Assembly (NCBI GenBank): GCA_963965975.1 | Contig: OZ014425.1 | Coordinates: 929,001 to 993,000 of the forward strand | DNA length: 64,000 nt | Origin: Xestospongia bergquistia | Lineage: Eukaryota > Porifera > Demospongiae > Haplosclerida > Petrosiidae | Direction: 5' to 3' | Shown: positions 25,823 through 37,648 of the stretch, piece after piece | Layout of the letters: the number at the start of each line of letters is the position of its first letter | How positions within the stretch are numbered: position 1 is the stretch's first letter | Made by a program: the position numbers and the translations under genes | The notes under the pieces: model-generated | What the model was told of the DNA's origin: nothing | The model's input: only the letters and a program-made list of their open reading frames with translations | Database searches by the model: none

Positions 25823-25859
25823 ATTTCCTCAAGACAAATATTGGCGCCTTTGAGGAAAT
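25823..25859. repeat. hairpin at the right edge of the repeat island
   Basis: ATTTCCTCAA (25823-25832) and TTGAGGAAAT (25850-25859) are perfect 10-bp inverted arms. The hairpin ends 17 bp before homology to the other ABAT copies begins, so it may define the end of the inserted DNA. Confidence 0.55.
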
Positions 25860-26086
25860 AACTTATTAAGCATGTCATCATCAACTTTTATTATTTTGAG
25901 AGACAAAAAATTGTTCTATTGATAAAAGAATTAATTTTATACAATAAAATTAAAGATGTTAGCGTATGATTTATAACAATCACATATTAACATGATTTAA
26001 GTAGTAAAACAATCAGTAATACCAAAAGATACTAATATTAATAGTTAGAATATTCTTAAGTTTGACATCATACAGATCTGATCTGA

Positions 26087-29000
26087 TCACTGACTTAGAT
26101 CTCTTAACACATCATCAAACGCATTCATTAGAAAATGTGCATGTTTAGGTTGAAAGATGAGTGCTGGTCTAAATCGAATGGAGTCACTACCACATGGCCA
26201 AATCATAAAACCTTTTTACATAAAAGACAGTCTCAAATTAAATATGATGAACAATTTCTAACTAACCTTTTTGTCTCATAGCATAGACTATCTTGTCACG
26301 CATCTCTGTAGTGTTACTGCTAATAGCACAGTAGGTACCAATACCACGAGCACTATGAACCAACCATGGATACAAGACCTGAAGATATATGTACACATAA
26401 TGATAGCATCACATTCTGTGTACCTGTAAATCTTTTAAGCCTGCTAACAAAACTTGACCAGACTCTTGAACAAGTTGAAATAGATGTTCCTTCTTGATCT
26501 CTTCAAGGACAGCCTGAAGGACATACAACCTACAAGGATCACCCATCCAAGTGCTCTGAATACGATATGGCTGTATTACAGGAATATATCACATGTGATA
26601 GTAGCATGATAAAAATATACCTCTTTAGGAAAGATTCCTTTCATAGCATAGACACCTCCAATGTGCATTTTCTTGGCAAATGTAACCATGTGTGGTGGTT
26701 CTGGAAGATCCCAGGACTCATGCGCCCTTTGAGATAATATATAGAACTAGTTATTAAAGATATATATACCACATAGCTCCTGTCCCTCCTCCTCCAGTCT
26801 GTACTTCATCAACAATAAAGGCAGCATCATACTATAATAGAGATGATACAATAATAAATGAATAATAAATGATAATTGATTAATGTTAACAGACTGTATC
26901 ATTAACAAGACACACACACATATTATATATACCTTATGACAGATTTGTTGTAATCCTTTAAAAAATGTAGTTGATGCATGTTTGTCACCTGATCATATGA
27001 TATAAAGTAATTATATAAATTAGTACATTGTGTATGTATATTTAACACATGTAATAGTACATACCTCCTTCTGATTGAATAGGTTCTACTATAACAGCAG
27101 CTATTGGAGAGAAATTATGAGTTATGTGTTTATAGAAGGTGTCCTCAATCTCTTCAAGACATCGATGATCTTCATATTTGTTTTCACTTTCATTTTCCTA
27201 ACAAAAACAACAATTTTTTTATGTTTACACATGTGTAAGTTAATAATATTTTGTATTGCTATGTATGGTATGTAGTTTAAAATACCTCAATGTACATAAT
27301 AGTAATCATTGCTCTTCCACATCATTAAAACTATGACATGCTACAATCATTTATATATTGTACATGTATTCTACCATATCATATTCACAATATATAGATG
27401 AGTGATCCTAGTAGGTTGCATGTCCTTCATGTGTAGCCAGTATTATATTGATATCTGACATGCTTATTTATTGAAGTTTTGGTTTCTTTACTTACCTCCA
27501 GTGGATAGATGTACTTGGGGAAAGGGACTATAGGCCAGTCCATTGTTGGTATGTCCAATTTAAATAAAGCCTTGCTGTTTGTTATTGATAGACAACCTAT
27601 GATGATAAAAACACATCAGTAAGAGAAGATTGTTACAATTAATGAATTAGGTACTTGATTATCTATTAATTATTATATTGATCACTATACTATATATAAC
27701 ATACCAATGGTTCGTCCATGGAAACTTCCTGAGAAAGACAGGACGCTCAGTTTTGGAGTACCAGGTGGCTAAAATTAGTAAAAGAAAAAAAACACTTAAG
27801 GGATTGTAGTTTATTGGGTGAGCTTCTATAGTAAAATTACCTAAGTTATAGTAAATAAACTTTTAAGTAAATTATATAGTATTTCTCACAACATCACTCT
27901 AGAGTCACTCTTATCAACAATATCACTTGTACCTTATTGTTAAAAGCACTGTGCATTTCATCAGAGTCAGATTCCACTGGTTTCCATCCTCTTCTTTTGT
28001 TCTATAGATAAAAAAAGTAGTATGGACCAGTTGTGTATAGTTAATAAGCCTATTAAACTGTCAAGTATTAGTGATGATATTCAGGGACTTACCATGTACC
28101 AAATGAATGCTATCTTGAGTGCATTTTCATTAGAACAAGTACCACACATTTTTGGCTGGACCCAATGAAGTCCTCGTGGAGCAACCTATGGATGATAATA
28201 GTATAAACCTAGATAGCGAAGTGATAATACAAGAGTCCTACGTCATCTATTGAACTTCTCGTTTCAATGCTGGCGCCAGTTCCTAAATATTGTCATGACT
28301 TACTGACAACAGAGTTGCCTGTAGACTTTTAACATAATCAACTGAAGGGGCAACAACCATTGATGGGCGAGCAGCCAATAACATTTTCGTTGAAGGGTTG
28401 TCAACAGCTTTGAGCAATGAAGGATGGTTATAACCTGATATAAGGGAAGTTCATTTAACAATGGTTTGTCTAACAGATACTTCTGATCAATATAATATGA
28501 TTCAAACTCACCAAGAGGAAGACTGCCTATTTGTTGGAGCATATCCAATAAGACATTACCATCAGCATCAACAATATAGTTACCACAAGACTTTTCATAG
28601 TCGGCAAAGAAGGCAACAGTCCCACTTTGCTAAATGAGAGATCATAAAATGTTAGCTATCCTTGTTGTAGCTTTGTTGTCAATAAATTAATATTCATAAT
28701 TGTAAAAATATTTAGAAATATCGATTGGCTTTTTTTGTGAACTGTAATGAAATTAATTATATACACTTACATGAAATTGTTGAAGTTCTTGTAGCAATTG
28801 CTGTAAAATTAACAAGAAAAGAATATAAAACACACTGTTCTTGTCATCCCTCATTTGATAATAGGACATTCATATAAATATATATTTTTTACTTTTGTTT
28901 TAGGACCAGGGATTTCAGTTTTTACAACAGGGCCATTTTGATAATCACCATCCAACGCGCTGATATCTAAAGTTATATTATTATTCATTATAAATGAGCT

Positions 29001-29178
29001 TTACAAACATACACTTCCAATCCAGTGTTGATTTCTCTTGAGCATCAGAACTGTTATTAAAACTAGCATGATGTTGAATTCCACTGGAACTAGTTATTAG
29101 AGTAGTGTTATAAATTGCACGGACAATCTCTTCTCTAGGAATAGAGCGACGAGCAATGGAAGACGTTGCTTTAAACAT
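26087..29178 (-). CDS. ABAT: ABAT copy A, 4-aminobutyrate (GABA) transaminase, mitochondrial (multi-exon)
   Basis: PLP-dependent class III aminotransferase that converts GABA and 2-oxoglutarate to succinic semialdehyde and glutamate in mitochondria. The start at 29178 ([17 protein letters not shown]) gives a basic, Ser/Arg-rich presequence; an in-frame ATG at 29277 would add 33 residues. In order: [37 protein letters not shown] and [14 protein letters not shown]. The PLP-phosphate region is [19 protein letters not shown], then [40 protein letters not shown] and [16 protein letters not shown]. The cofactor Asp is in [16 protein letters not shown] and the Schiff-base Lys in [12 protein letters not shown]. 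It ends DVLRDLSQ. Every exon checked is open. The unit is duplicated at 30593-34170. Confidence 0.93.
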
Positions 29179-29805
29179 CTTGCTCGGGAACTGCTTCAAA
29201 AAATTAATATTTATATAATATCTTGATTTGATGGCACGATAGAACTGGTCATGCCGGTATGACTGGAATATAAGCAAATTATATTATAGTCTACGTTAGA
29301 ACAAACAAGTTTAATTGTATTATATATAAACGTTATAGAAGGGAACACGAAGTGATAATAAGGATATTAAAACATAATATAAGTGTATTATCATCCAGCC
29401 ATTTGTACTCACTAGACTTCTTCTTTACATTAATGGTTTATTAATATATCTATTATTATTATTATTATTATTAACATAATAAATTATATTTAACAGTAGT
29501 TATCAATAACAAATAACAGTTAATTAGTTTCACTTATGTCTCATTTTCTATAAGAACACATCATCAAAAACTAAACTGCAATAGTGGCACTATTTAAACT
29601 AACTTCTTTTCAATCTGTCCTGTCAAAAATAATACTGGATCTTCAAAAGATGGAATATCAATCTTCTATAATAATAATACACAATATTGAAGTAAGGAAA
29701 GATTTCTTGGGTCAACCTTGTAATGGGCTAACCAGTATCTCATTACTGGATGAAAGATAAATCAATGATAATACTGTAAGCATAAATGTAGATCTATTCC
29801 AGGAG

Positions 29806-30035
29806 ATAGATGTCTCAATTCTTAACTCCTTCCTTGTCCTAAATTAATTAGCTTTTATTGTATAAATTGTGTCAACTCAATTACATCATAATACTATACA
29901 ATATTCCTCACTTTATAGAACATGTTATACCAGTATGATCTAACTGGGAATCATTGTTGTTGTAAAACAAACTAGTTTATCACAATAACTGCTCAAAACT
30001 GTCAAGCACATTAACCTTGCATACATCATTGCATA
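29806..30035 (-). pseudogene. dead fragment of the calumenin 3' end
   Basis: The stretch aligns with the last intron and flanking exon ends of calumenin (35815-36005). On the minus strand the last-exon start reads DKEGVKN-stop where the functional gene has DKELTMEEM. The preceding exon end is reduced to a match around CAAGGTTAATGTGCTTGACA. It was evidently carried along when ABAT and its neighbour were duplicated. Confidence 0.7.
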
Positions 30036-30168
30036 TTTCAATTACATTTATCATTACAACACTTATTGTGAAATGTGTTGTAAGAATGTACATTAGTTTT
30101 AGTCTTAAAACAATATTGGACTAATAGTCACAACATCACAAGTAATGCTACTGTGGGATATATATACA

Positions 30169-30275
30169 GTTGCTATGGTGATATATATACATAGTTGCTA
30201 TGGTGGTTGTTACCATGGTAACAATTGCTATGACTACACACAAGTTGTTGAAAAAGTAATTGTTGCTATGGTGAC
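30169..30275. promoter_or_regulatory. cluster of four X-box-like (RFX-type) motifs
   Basis: GTTGCTATGGTGAT (30169-30182), GTTGCTATGGTGGT (30194-30207), the perfect palindrome GTTACCATGGTAAC (30209-30222) and GTTGCTATGGTGAC (30262-30275). The last two fit the RFX consensus RYYNYYATRRNRAC fully. They lie about 1 kb upstream of the ABAT-A start codon. Binding by RFX is an inference. Confidence 0.45.
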
Positions 30276-30592
30276 ATACATGTATGTGATGTTGCTGTTT
30301 TATGTGGATCACATGGTTCCATTGATTAGAGGATTACATTATAATTATGATGATGTAGTTAATAAAATGTTAAACTTATTGTTTTTTAGCTTCTATTATT
30401 TTGAGAGACAAAAATTCCCTTTATTGTTAAAAAATCATACAATAAAATTATGAGATTAAAGTTGATATAACAATCACTTTATAATAGATAATTTATAGTG
30501 ACAAAACTATTTCTATCATTATTATTATATTTTAATACTGATATTAATTATGGTTGTCCAACTTAATTTGACATCATACAGATCTGATCTGA

Positions 30593-33500
30593 TCACTGAC
30601 TTAGATCTCTTAACACATCATCAAATGCATTCATTAGAAAATGTGCATGTTTAGGTTGAAAGATGAGTGCTGGTCTAAATCGAATGGAGTCACTACCACA
30701 TGGCCAAATCATAAAACCTTTTTACATAAAAGACAGTCTCAAATTAAATATGATGAACAATTTCTAACTAACCTTTTTGTCTCATAGCATAGACTATCTT
30801 GTCACGCATCTCTGTAGTGTTACTGCTAATAGCACAGTAGGTACCAATACCACGAGCACTATGAACCAACCATGGATACAAGACCTGAAAGTAAGTTGTA
30901 CATATTAATATGCAACCAATAGCCACATAATAGTACACAACCACTCCCTGTCAGTCATATAAGGTTAATTACTATAAACAGAACTCTTTGTAATGCATTT
31001 GTTGTGCTATAAAAGCTATTGTGTTTCAGATGTGGCACATTTAATAGACTTGCTATAGTATGGTTAGTCAATACTATTTATATACACATAATCATAACAT
31101 CACATTTTTGGTACCTGTAAATCTTTTAAGCCCGCTAACAAAACTTGACCTGACTCTTGAACAAGTTGTAATAGATGCTCCTTCTTTATCTCTTCAAGGA
31201 CAGCCTGAAGGACATACAACCTACAAGGATCACCCATCCAAGTATTATAAATACGATATGGCTATAATACAAGAATATATCACGTAGGATAGTAGCATGA
31301 TAAAAATATACCTCTTTAGGAAAGATTCCTTTCATACCATAGATACCTCCAATGTGCATTTTCTTGGCAAATGTAACCATGTGTGGTGGTTCTGGAAGAT
31401 CCCAGGACTCATGTGCCCTTTGAGATAATATATAGAACTAGTTATTAAAGATATATATACCACATAGCTCCTGTCCCTCCTCCTCCTGTCTGTACTTCAT
31501 CAACAATAAAGGCAGCATCATACTATAATAGAGATGATACAATAATAAATGAATAATAAATGATAATTGATTAATGTTAACAGACTGTATCATTAACAAG
31601 ACACACACACATATTATAATAGAGTGTCAATAGAGAAAGATAAATTGAAACAAATAGAATGAATTGTTATAGTAAACATGATCATGTATTAAGTATATTA
31701 GATAGACTGTTAATATATTATAGTATTTAGTCTTGTTGCTACATCAAACCATAACAGGATATAAGATGTTAACAGACTGTATCATTAACAAGACACACAC
31801 ACACACATATTATATATACCTTATGACAGATTTGTTGTAATCCTTTAAAAAATGTAGTTGACGCAAGTTTGTCACCTGGTCATATGAAACAAAGTAATTA
31901 TATAAACTATTACATTGTGTATGTATATTTAACACATGTAAAAGTACATACCTCCTTCTGATTGAATAGGTTCTACTATAACAGCAGCTATTGGAGAGAA
32001 ATTACGAGTTATGTGTTTATAGAAGGTGTCTTCAATCTCTTCAAGACATCGATGATCTTCATATTTGTTTTCACTTTCATTTTCCTAACAAAAACAACAA
32101 TATGTCTACACATGTGTAAGTTAATAATATTTTGTATTACTATGATATGTAGTTTTAAAATACCTCAATGCACATAATAGTAATGATTGCTCTTCCACAT
32201 CATTAAAACTATGACATGCTACAATTATTTATATATTGTACATGTATTCACTATATCATATTCATAACATATAGATGAGTAGGTTGCATGTCCTTCATGT
32301 TGGACTATGTAACCAGTATTATATTGATATCTGACATGTTTATTTATTGAAGCTTTGGTTTCTTTACTTACCTCCAGAGGATAGATGTACTTGGGGAAAG
32401 GGACTATAGGCCAGTCCATTGTTGGTATGTCCAATTTAAATAAAGCCTTGCTGTTTGTTATTGATAGACAACCTATGATGATAAAAACACATCAGTAAGA
32501 GAAGATTGTTACAATTAATGAATTAGGTACTTGATTATCTATTAATTATTATATTGATCACTATACTATATATAACATACCAATGGTTCGTCCATGGAAA
32601 CTTCCTGAGAAAGACAGGACGCTCAGTTTTGGAGTACCAGGTGGCTAAAATTAATAAAAGAAAAACAATGACTGTACTATATAGAATTGAGATAAATTTT
32701 TAGCATATTTTACAAATCTAATTACATTGGCAGGTGTTTCCTTTGAAATAACCTGCTATACAGTAGATGAACTAACTCTTACTTTATTGTATATTAAGCT
32801 GTAATTTTATTAGAAATTACAACATTACTCATAAATCACAATTACACTATTATATGATATCATTTGTACCTTATTGTTAAAAGCACTGTGCATTTCATCA
32901 GAGTCAGATTCCACTGGCTTCCATCCTCTTCTTTTGTTCTATAGATAAAAGGCATTATAGGATATAATTAACAATGAAAGCAATATGGACCAGTTGTGTA
33001 TAGTAAATGACCTTATTAAACTGTCAAGTATTAGTGATGATATTCAGGGACTTACCATGTACCAAATGAATGCTATCTTGAGTGCATTTTCATTAGAACA
33101 AGTACCACACATTTTTGGCTGGACCCAATGAAGTCCTCGTGGAGCAACCTATGGATGATAATAGTATAAACCTAGATAGCGAAGTGATAATACAAGAGTC
33201 CTACGTCATCTATTGAACTTCTCGTTTCAATGCTGGCGCCAGTTCCTATCACAAAATAACATAAATATTGTCATGACTTACTGACAACAGAGTTGCCTGT
33301 AGACTCTCAACATAATCAATTGGAGGAGCAACACCCATTGACGGGCGAGCAGCCAATAACATTTTCGTTGAAGGGTTGTCAACAGCTTTGAGCAATGAAG
33401 GATGGTTATAACCTGATATAAGGGAAGTTCATTTAACAATGGTTTGTCTAACAGATACTTCTGATCAATATAATATGATTCAAACTCACCAAGAGGAAGA

Positions 33501-34170
33501 CTGCCTATTTGTTGGAGCATATCCAATAAGACATTACCATCAGCATCAACAATATAGTTACCACAAGACTTTTCATAGTCGGCAAAGAAGGCAACAGTCC
33601 CACTTTGCTAAATGAAAGATCATAAAATATTAGCTATCCTTGTTGTAGCTTTGTTGTCAATGAATTAATATTCATAATTGTAAAAACATTTAGAAATGCC
33701 CGATTGGCTTTTTTTGGCCCACCCATGAACTGTAATGAAATTAATTATACACACTTACATGAAATTGTTGAAGTTCTTGTAGCAATTGCTGTAAAATTAA
33801 CAAGAAAAGAATATAAAACACACTGTTCTTGTCATCCATCATTTGATAATAGGACATTCATATAAATATATATTTTTTACTTTTGTTTTAGGACCAGGGA
33901 TTTCAGTTTTTACAACAGGGCCATTTTGATAATCACCATCCAACGCGCTGATATCTAAAACACAATTAATAAATAAAATCATTATAAAGTAGTGTTAAAC
34001 ATACACTTCCAATCTAATGTTAGTTTCTCCTGAACGTCAGAGCCGTTATTAAAACTAGCGTAATGTTGGATTCCACTGGAACTACGTGTTACAGTAGTTT
34101 TATAAACTGCACGAACGATCTCTTCTCTAGGAATAGAACAGCGAGCAATAGAAGTCGCTGCTTTGAACAT
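30593..34170 (-). CDS. ABAT: ABAT copy B, GABA transaminase paralogue (multi-exon)
   Basis: Same exon order and motifs as copy A. The start at 34170 gives [19 protein letters not shown], and the end is DVLRDLSQ. The active-site Lys segment is [20 protein letters not shown]. Differences from copy A are mostly conservative: [17 protein letters not shown] for [25 protein letters not shown] for PYRIQSTW, and [14 protein letters not shown] for [14 protein letters not shown]. All exons compared are open, so both copies are probably functional. One intron is enlarged by a 190-bp segment flanked by direct repeats (31575-31815). A CRE-like TTACGTCA lies upstream near 34215 and has no counterpart next to copy A, so regulation may differ. 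Confidence 0.92.
31575..31815. repeat. intron expansion flanked by 43-bp direct repeats (ABAT-B)
   Basis: The segment starting TGTTAACAGACTGTATCATT occurs at 31575 and again at 31767, with about 150 bp of extra DNA between. Copy A has the segment once at the equivalent place, so copy B gained this by duplication or insertion. Confidence 0.8.
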
Positions 34171-34496
34171 CTTTATTCGTACAACTGCTTCTCCTTGGTG
34201 ATTATAATATGAAGTTTTACGTCATAGTTATTCTTCAACGCTATAACTGGTTACGCCAGATTGACCAGGAAATGAACAAAAGTAAATGATTTATGTTATG
34301 ACTTAATACTCTCACAGTTAATAATAACAATAATAATAATAATAATAATAGTCATCGAATTTATTTGTGTCTCAAATTCCTATAGAAAATAACATCAAGG
34401 TAAACTGACTTAGTGGTATAATTTTAAACAACTTTTTTGTCCGTCACTACAAAGTAATACCGAATCTTTGAGAGGTGTCTTACTTTCTTTCTATAA

Positions 34497-34531
34497 TATA
34501 CATAATTATATATATGTATATATATACATAT

Positions 34532-34584
<53 letters not shown>

Positions 34585-34616
34585 CACATACATACATACA
34601 TACATATATATTGTAT
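34497..34616. repeat. AT / ACAT microsatellite
   Basis: A long run of AT with interspersed ACAT and GTAT words. It yields artefactual Tyr-Ile repeats when translated. Confidence 0.9.
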
Positions 34617-35136
34617 GTGTTTATGTAATATCAGTAACACAAATATCAGAGAATCTTGACTCACTCTAGGATAGAGAACTGCCTGACCAATGTGCAAAGT
34701 TCCCAATCGGTGTTCTCTCATTGGGAGACTCTATCAAAACAAGATACTAGTAATCTTCTATTACACAATTTTGTTTTTCATACCTTATTGTGGATATGAT
34801 GAATATGCAATAATAGTTTATACTGAGCTGAGCTGTGAATATTTTGTTACAATGTGCCCATTGACAAAAAAATCTCCCTCTACATCCAATACTGTAAGCA
34901 TAAATGTGGATCTGTTCTACATGTGATAGGAGATCATTGGTACTAATGAATTGTTTATGACAGTTTGATCATTTGCAATTCAATGAGTTGCCCATGTATC
35001 TTTGAAAAGAGTTGATGGAGTGAGGGTTGGTAAATTGTTTTAGTGCCATTCCAGATATATTAGCTATAAATAGTACAATAACGGGCATTGTACCAAGAGG
35101 CAAGCCTGGAACTTGATGTGAACACAAGATTGTAGC

Positions 35137-35277
35137 TTAGTATATATTGTTGACTGGATCCAATTTCACAATTTCATCTTTGTCAACATTTCTACAGACA
35201 TTGATCTTATGTTGACCTTCATGAGGTGCTCTTACAGGCTGAGCAGCCTCGTGGCTGATGTTGTGCCTCTTCATTGA
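35137..35277 (-). pseudogene. possible degenerate EF-hand (CREC-like) exon
   Basis: A minus-strand frame of 47 codons between stops reads SMKRHNISHEAAQPVRAPHE and then GQHKINVCRNVDKDEIVKLD. The spacing HEGQHKINVCRNVDKDEI is reminiscent of the calumenin segment EAEARHLIFNADIDKDKEL. It has no clear splice sites. It may be a decayed CREC-family exon, or the likeness may be chance. Confidence 0.22.
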
Positions 35278-35723
35278 CTAGCCTAAAAACAATTCCCTCC
35301 ATTTTCTGAACTGGACTAGCCTCACCTCTTAACATCAGTAATACTGAGCCCCACCTTAATCTTAATTAAAAGAGTGGGTGTTCAATAACTTGTTTCTGAA
35401 TCTGGTTATATCCAGCCAGCTGTGACTTTGTTAAACAATGCTTTCATGTTATCAATAGACACATAACTCATTAAATCAACATTACTTGAGCATAAACAAA
35501 CAAGTCTAAAGGAGTCTTCTTTTGAATCTTTACATATTAATATTGTAACAACAGATCAAGAATTCTGATTTATCAAAAAGTGTTTAAAAGATCATAACAA
35601 AAGTTAAGAAAAACAACATAAAATGTCAATAGTCTCAATACCTAACAGAAGATAGTATATGTCAAAGAACAGTCAATGAATTGAATTATCAAAGTTCCAG
35701 GAAAATGAAAAACAAACGATCGT

Positions 35724-37648
35724 TTAGAACTCATCATGTCGATTAAGATAATCACCATAATTTGTTACTTGGCTACCAACGAAGAGATCTTCGTTAGATA
35801 ACATCTCCTCCATAGTTAATTCCTTGTCCTATATGAACAGTAGGCAAGCTTATTTGTATAAACTGTCAATTCAATATTATCATAACACAAATTGGAATAT
35901 TCCCGATTCATATAACATGTTATACTTGTACTATCAAACCAGTCTTGTACAATATACTAATTGAACTTTTCGACACTATCTAGCACATTAACCTTGTCTA
36001 TGTCAGCATTAAAGATAAGGTGCCTAGCTTCTGCTTCAGCATTGTCGTGGCCTTCAGGTGCTATCCAATCTGCTAATTCCCTCTAAAAACACAAAAGGAA
36101 CATAAACAAACTATTGTATAATAGAATGCATCAATGATCTTACTCTACTTAGCTTCTTGTCATTGTCCTTGTCTCTGTGTTGAAAGAACTGTTCTCTCTC
36201 ACTCTGTACCCAGTCAGGCTCCTTCTCATTTTCCCCACGTTCCCATTGAGGCCAAATATCATCTAATAAGATTAAACAGATTGTAAATTCGGTGCAACAG
36301 ACAGGGATACTGAAATTACATTAATATGTCTATTTACAATTATAATATCCCTGACATCAAATAATTATCTTTTATAATTTGACAATATATTGTTTTACAA
36401 TTTACCAATATATTCTTGCTCAGTCACGTAACCATCTCTATCTTTGTCCATGTCTTGAAGTGCTTCATCAATAATGATCTCTCTCATATTTTCATAATCT
36501 TCAGGATGAAGAAAACTAGCAAACTCAAATTTGTCCAGTTTGCCATCTTTGTTACTATCAGCAGCCTGTAATTAATAGGAAATCACATTAATTGAGTTTA
36601 CATTATAACATATGATAGTATTGCTGTGATAATGTGTTTTAAGAATGTATAACTACTATTAATTTTGTCTAGTATGTGTACAAAAATAGCTGCAGATATA
36701 ATTTGTACTAACACAACATTCACAGAAACCATGAATCAATTACTTTGATATTCAACAACATACATAGTCAATATTGATAATGATACATTACTTGATATTC
36801 AGTAAATTACATATTATGTAGTGAATTTAAGTGTATACTTTACCTGAAATCTTCTTGCATCTCTGGCTCTCATTTCTTTGTAACTGAGTTTTCTATGAGG
36901 ATCATATTCGGCGTTCTCATCTACCAAGACAATCAATAAATTCCATAGTATCTGCTACCTTATAACTGGTCATACCTTCTACTTCTCCAAAAGAAGTGTC
37001 ATGATATTCCTTTAAAGTGACTTGACCATCTCCATCTTCATCATGTTGAGGTAATTGTTGCTCAGCACTTTCATAAACATACCTACAGAACAGAGTTATA
37101 TCTATTAAAAAATAACCTTATCAAGATTATCTCCATTAAAACAGAAGAACCTCTCTTTTACAGATACAAGCTGGGTTTATATTAATAGTATTCAACTGAT
37201 TCAGATGAGGTACTATCTGATATTTCTTATTTTAAAAGCATCTTTGAATTGAGGTTCTGCTGTAGTTTCTAGTAACCAACCTGTTAGCAACATAGGTCAC
37301 CCAGTTTTTCAACTCATCATGTGTGATTTTGTTGTTATTGTCTTTGTCAATTTTACCAAAAATAATTCTAGAAAATAGAATAAGTTGCACTCATGATGAT
37401 GTCATAATAATGATTACATTATCATACTTCAATCTCCGACGAGATTCTTCAGGTTTCAAATGGTCAAATTCATCTGCTTGTTCCTTGCCAAGAAAGGCCT
37501 CATGATCATATTGTTTGTTATGGTCTTCAGTGTCTTTAGGATAATGAGTCTCGTTACTCAAATCTTTCTCTTTAGGGCCACGACGATGTTCTTTTGTTGG
37601 AACACAGAATACCACAGCAAAAAGAGAAAGTAATAAAATGATTTTCAT
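35724..37648 (-). CDS. CALU: calumenin, secretory-pathway EF-hand protein (multi-exon)
   Basis: CREC-family low-affinity calcium-binding protein of the ER and secretory pathway. The start at 37648 gives the signal peptide MKIILLLSLFAVVFCVPTKE. The family block YDHEAFLGKEQADEFDHLKP then EESRRRLK is followed by EF-hands in order: GKIDKDNNNKITHDELKNWV, QHDEDGDGQVTLKEYHDTSF, AADSNKDGKLDKFEFASFLHP, MDKDRDGYVTEQEYI, HRDKDNDKKLSRRELADWI and NADIDKDKELTMEEML. The end, DLFVGSQVTNYGDYLNRHDEF, carries HDEF, the same KDEL-like retention tail as vertebrate calumenin. The gene looks complete. Its 3' end was partly copied into the ABAT duplication. Confidence 0.93.

Larger units (their letters stand above)
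22393..25876. repeat. 3.5-kb island of nested tandem repeats between ABAT copies
   Basis: Almost the whole stretch consists of diverged local duplications: GAGAATTGATTCCTAATAAA modules (22940-23420); a duplicated block of about 120 bp (around 23520-23660 and 23660-23800, shared CCACTGGTCAACCTGCC); a CCAGTACAGCA minisatellite; AGTCTTCTTTCAATCAGGTA modules (24140-24450); and a 102-bp repeat (24826-25045). It separates the truncated ABAT stub from the first full copy and is absent between the second and third copies. No protein gene is supported. It may be a non-coding transcription unit or a degenerate mobile element. Confidence 0.7.
29179..30592. other. spacer between ABAT copies
   Basis: Holds the ABAT-A 5' flank, an ATT triplet run near 29450, a region collinear with the flank of copy B, a dead calumenin fragment (29806-30035), a cluster of X-box-like palindromes (30169-30275) and the 3' UTR of copy B. 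No intact gene is seen. Confidence 0.6.
34171..35723. other. spacer between ABAT-B and calumenin
   Basis: AT-rich. It contains ATT and ATA microsatellites, a stretch collinear with the ABAT-A flank (34310-34916 versus 29440-29800), and about 860 bp that copy A lacks. One short minus-strand frame (35137-35277) resembles an EF-hand segment; otherwise no gene is seen. Confidence 0.5.

Noticed and set aside
25836..25848. LTR primer-binding-site-like TTGGCGCC next to the repeat island
   Set aside because: No matching long terminal repeats, polypurine tract or retroelement coding sequence was found around it.
34468..34669. Tyr-Ile-repeat frames
   Set aside because: AT/ACAT microsatellite translated in several frames.
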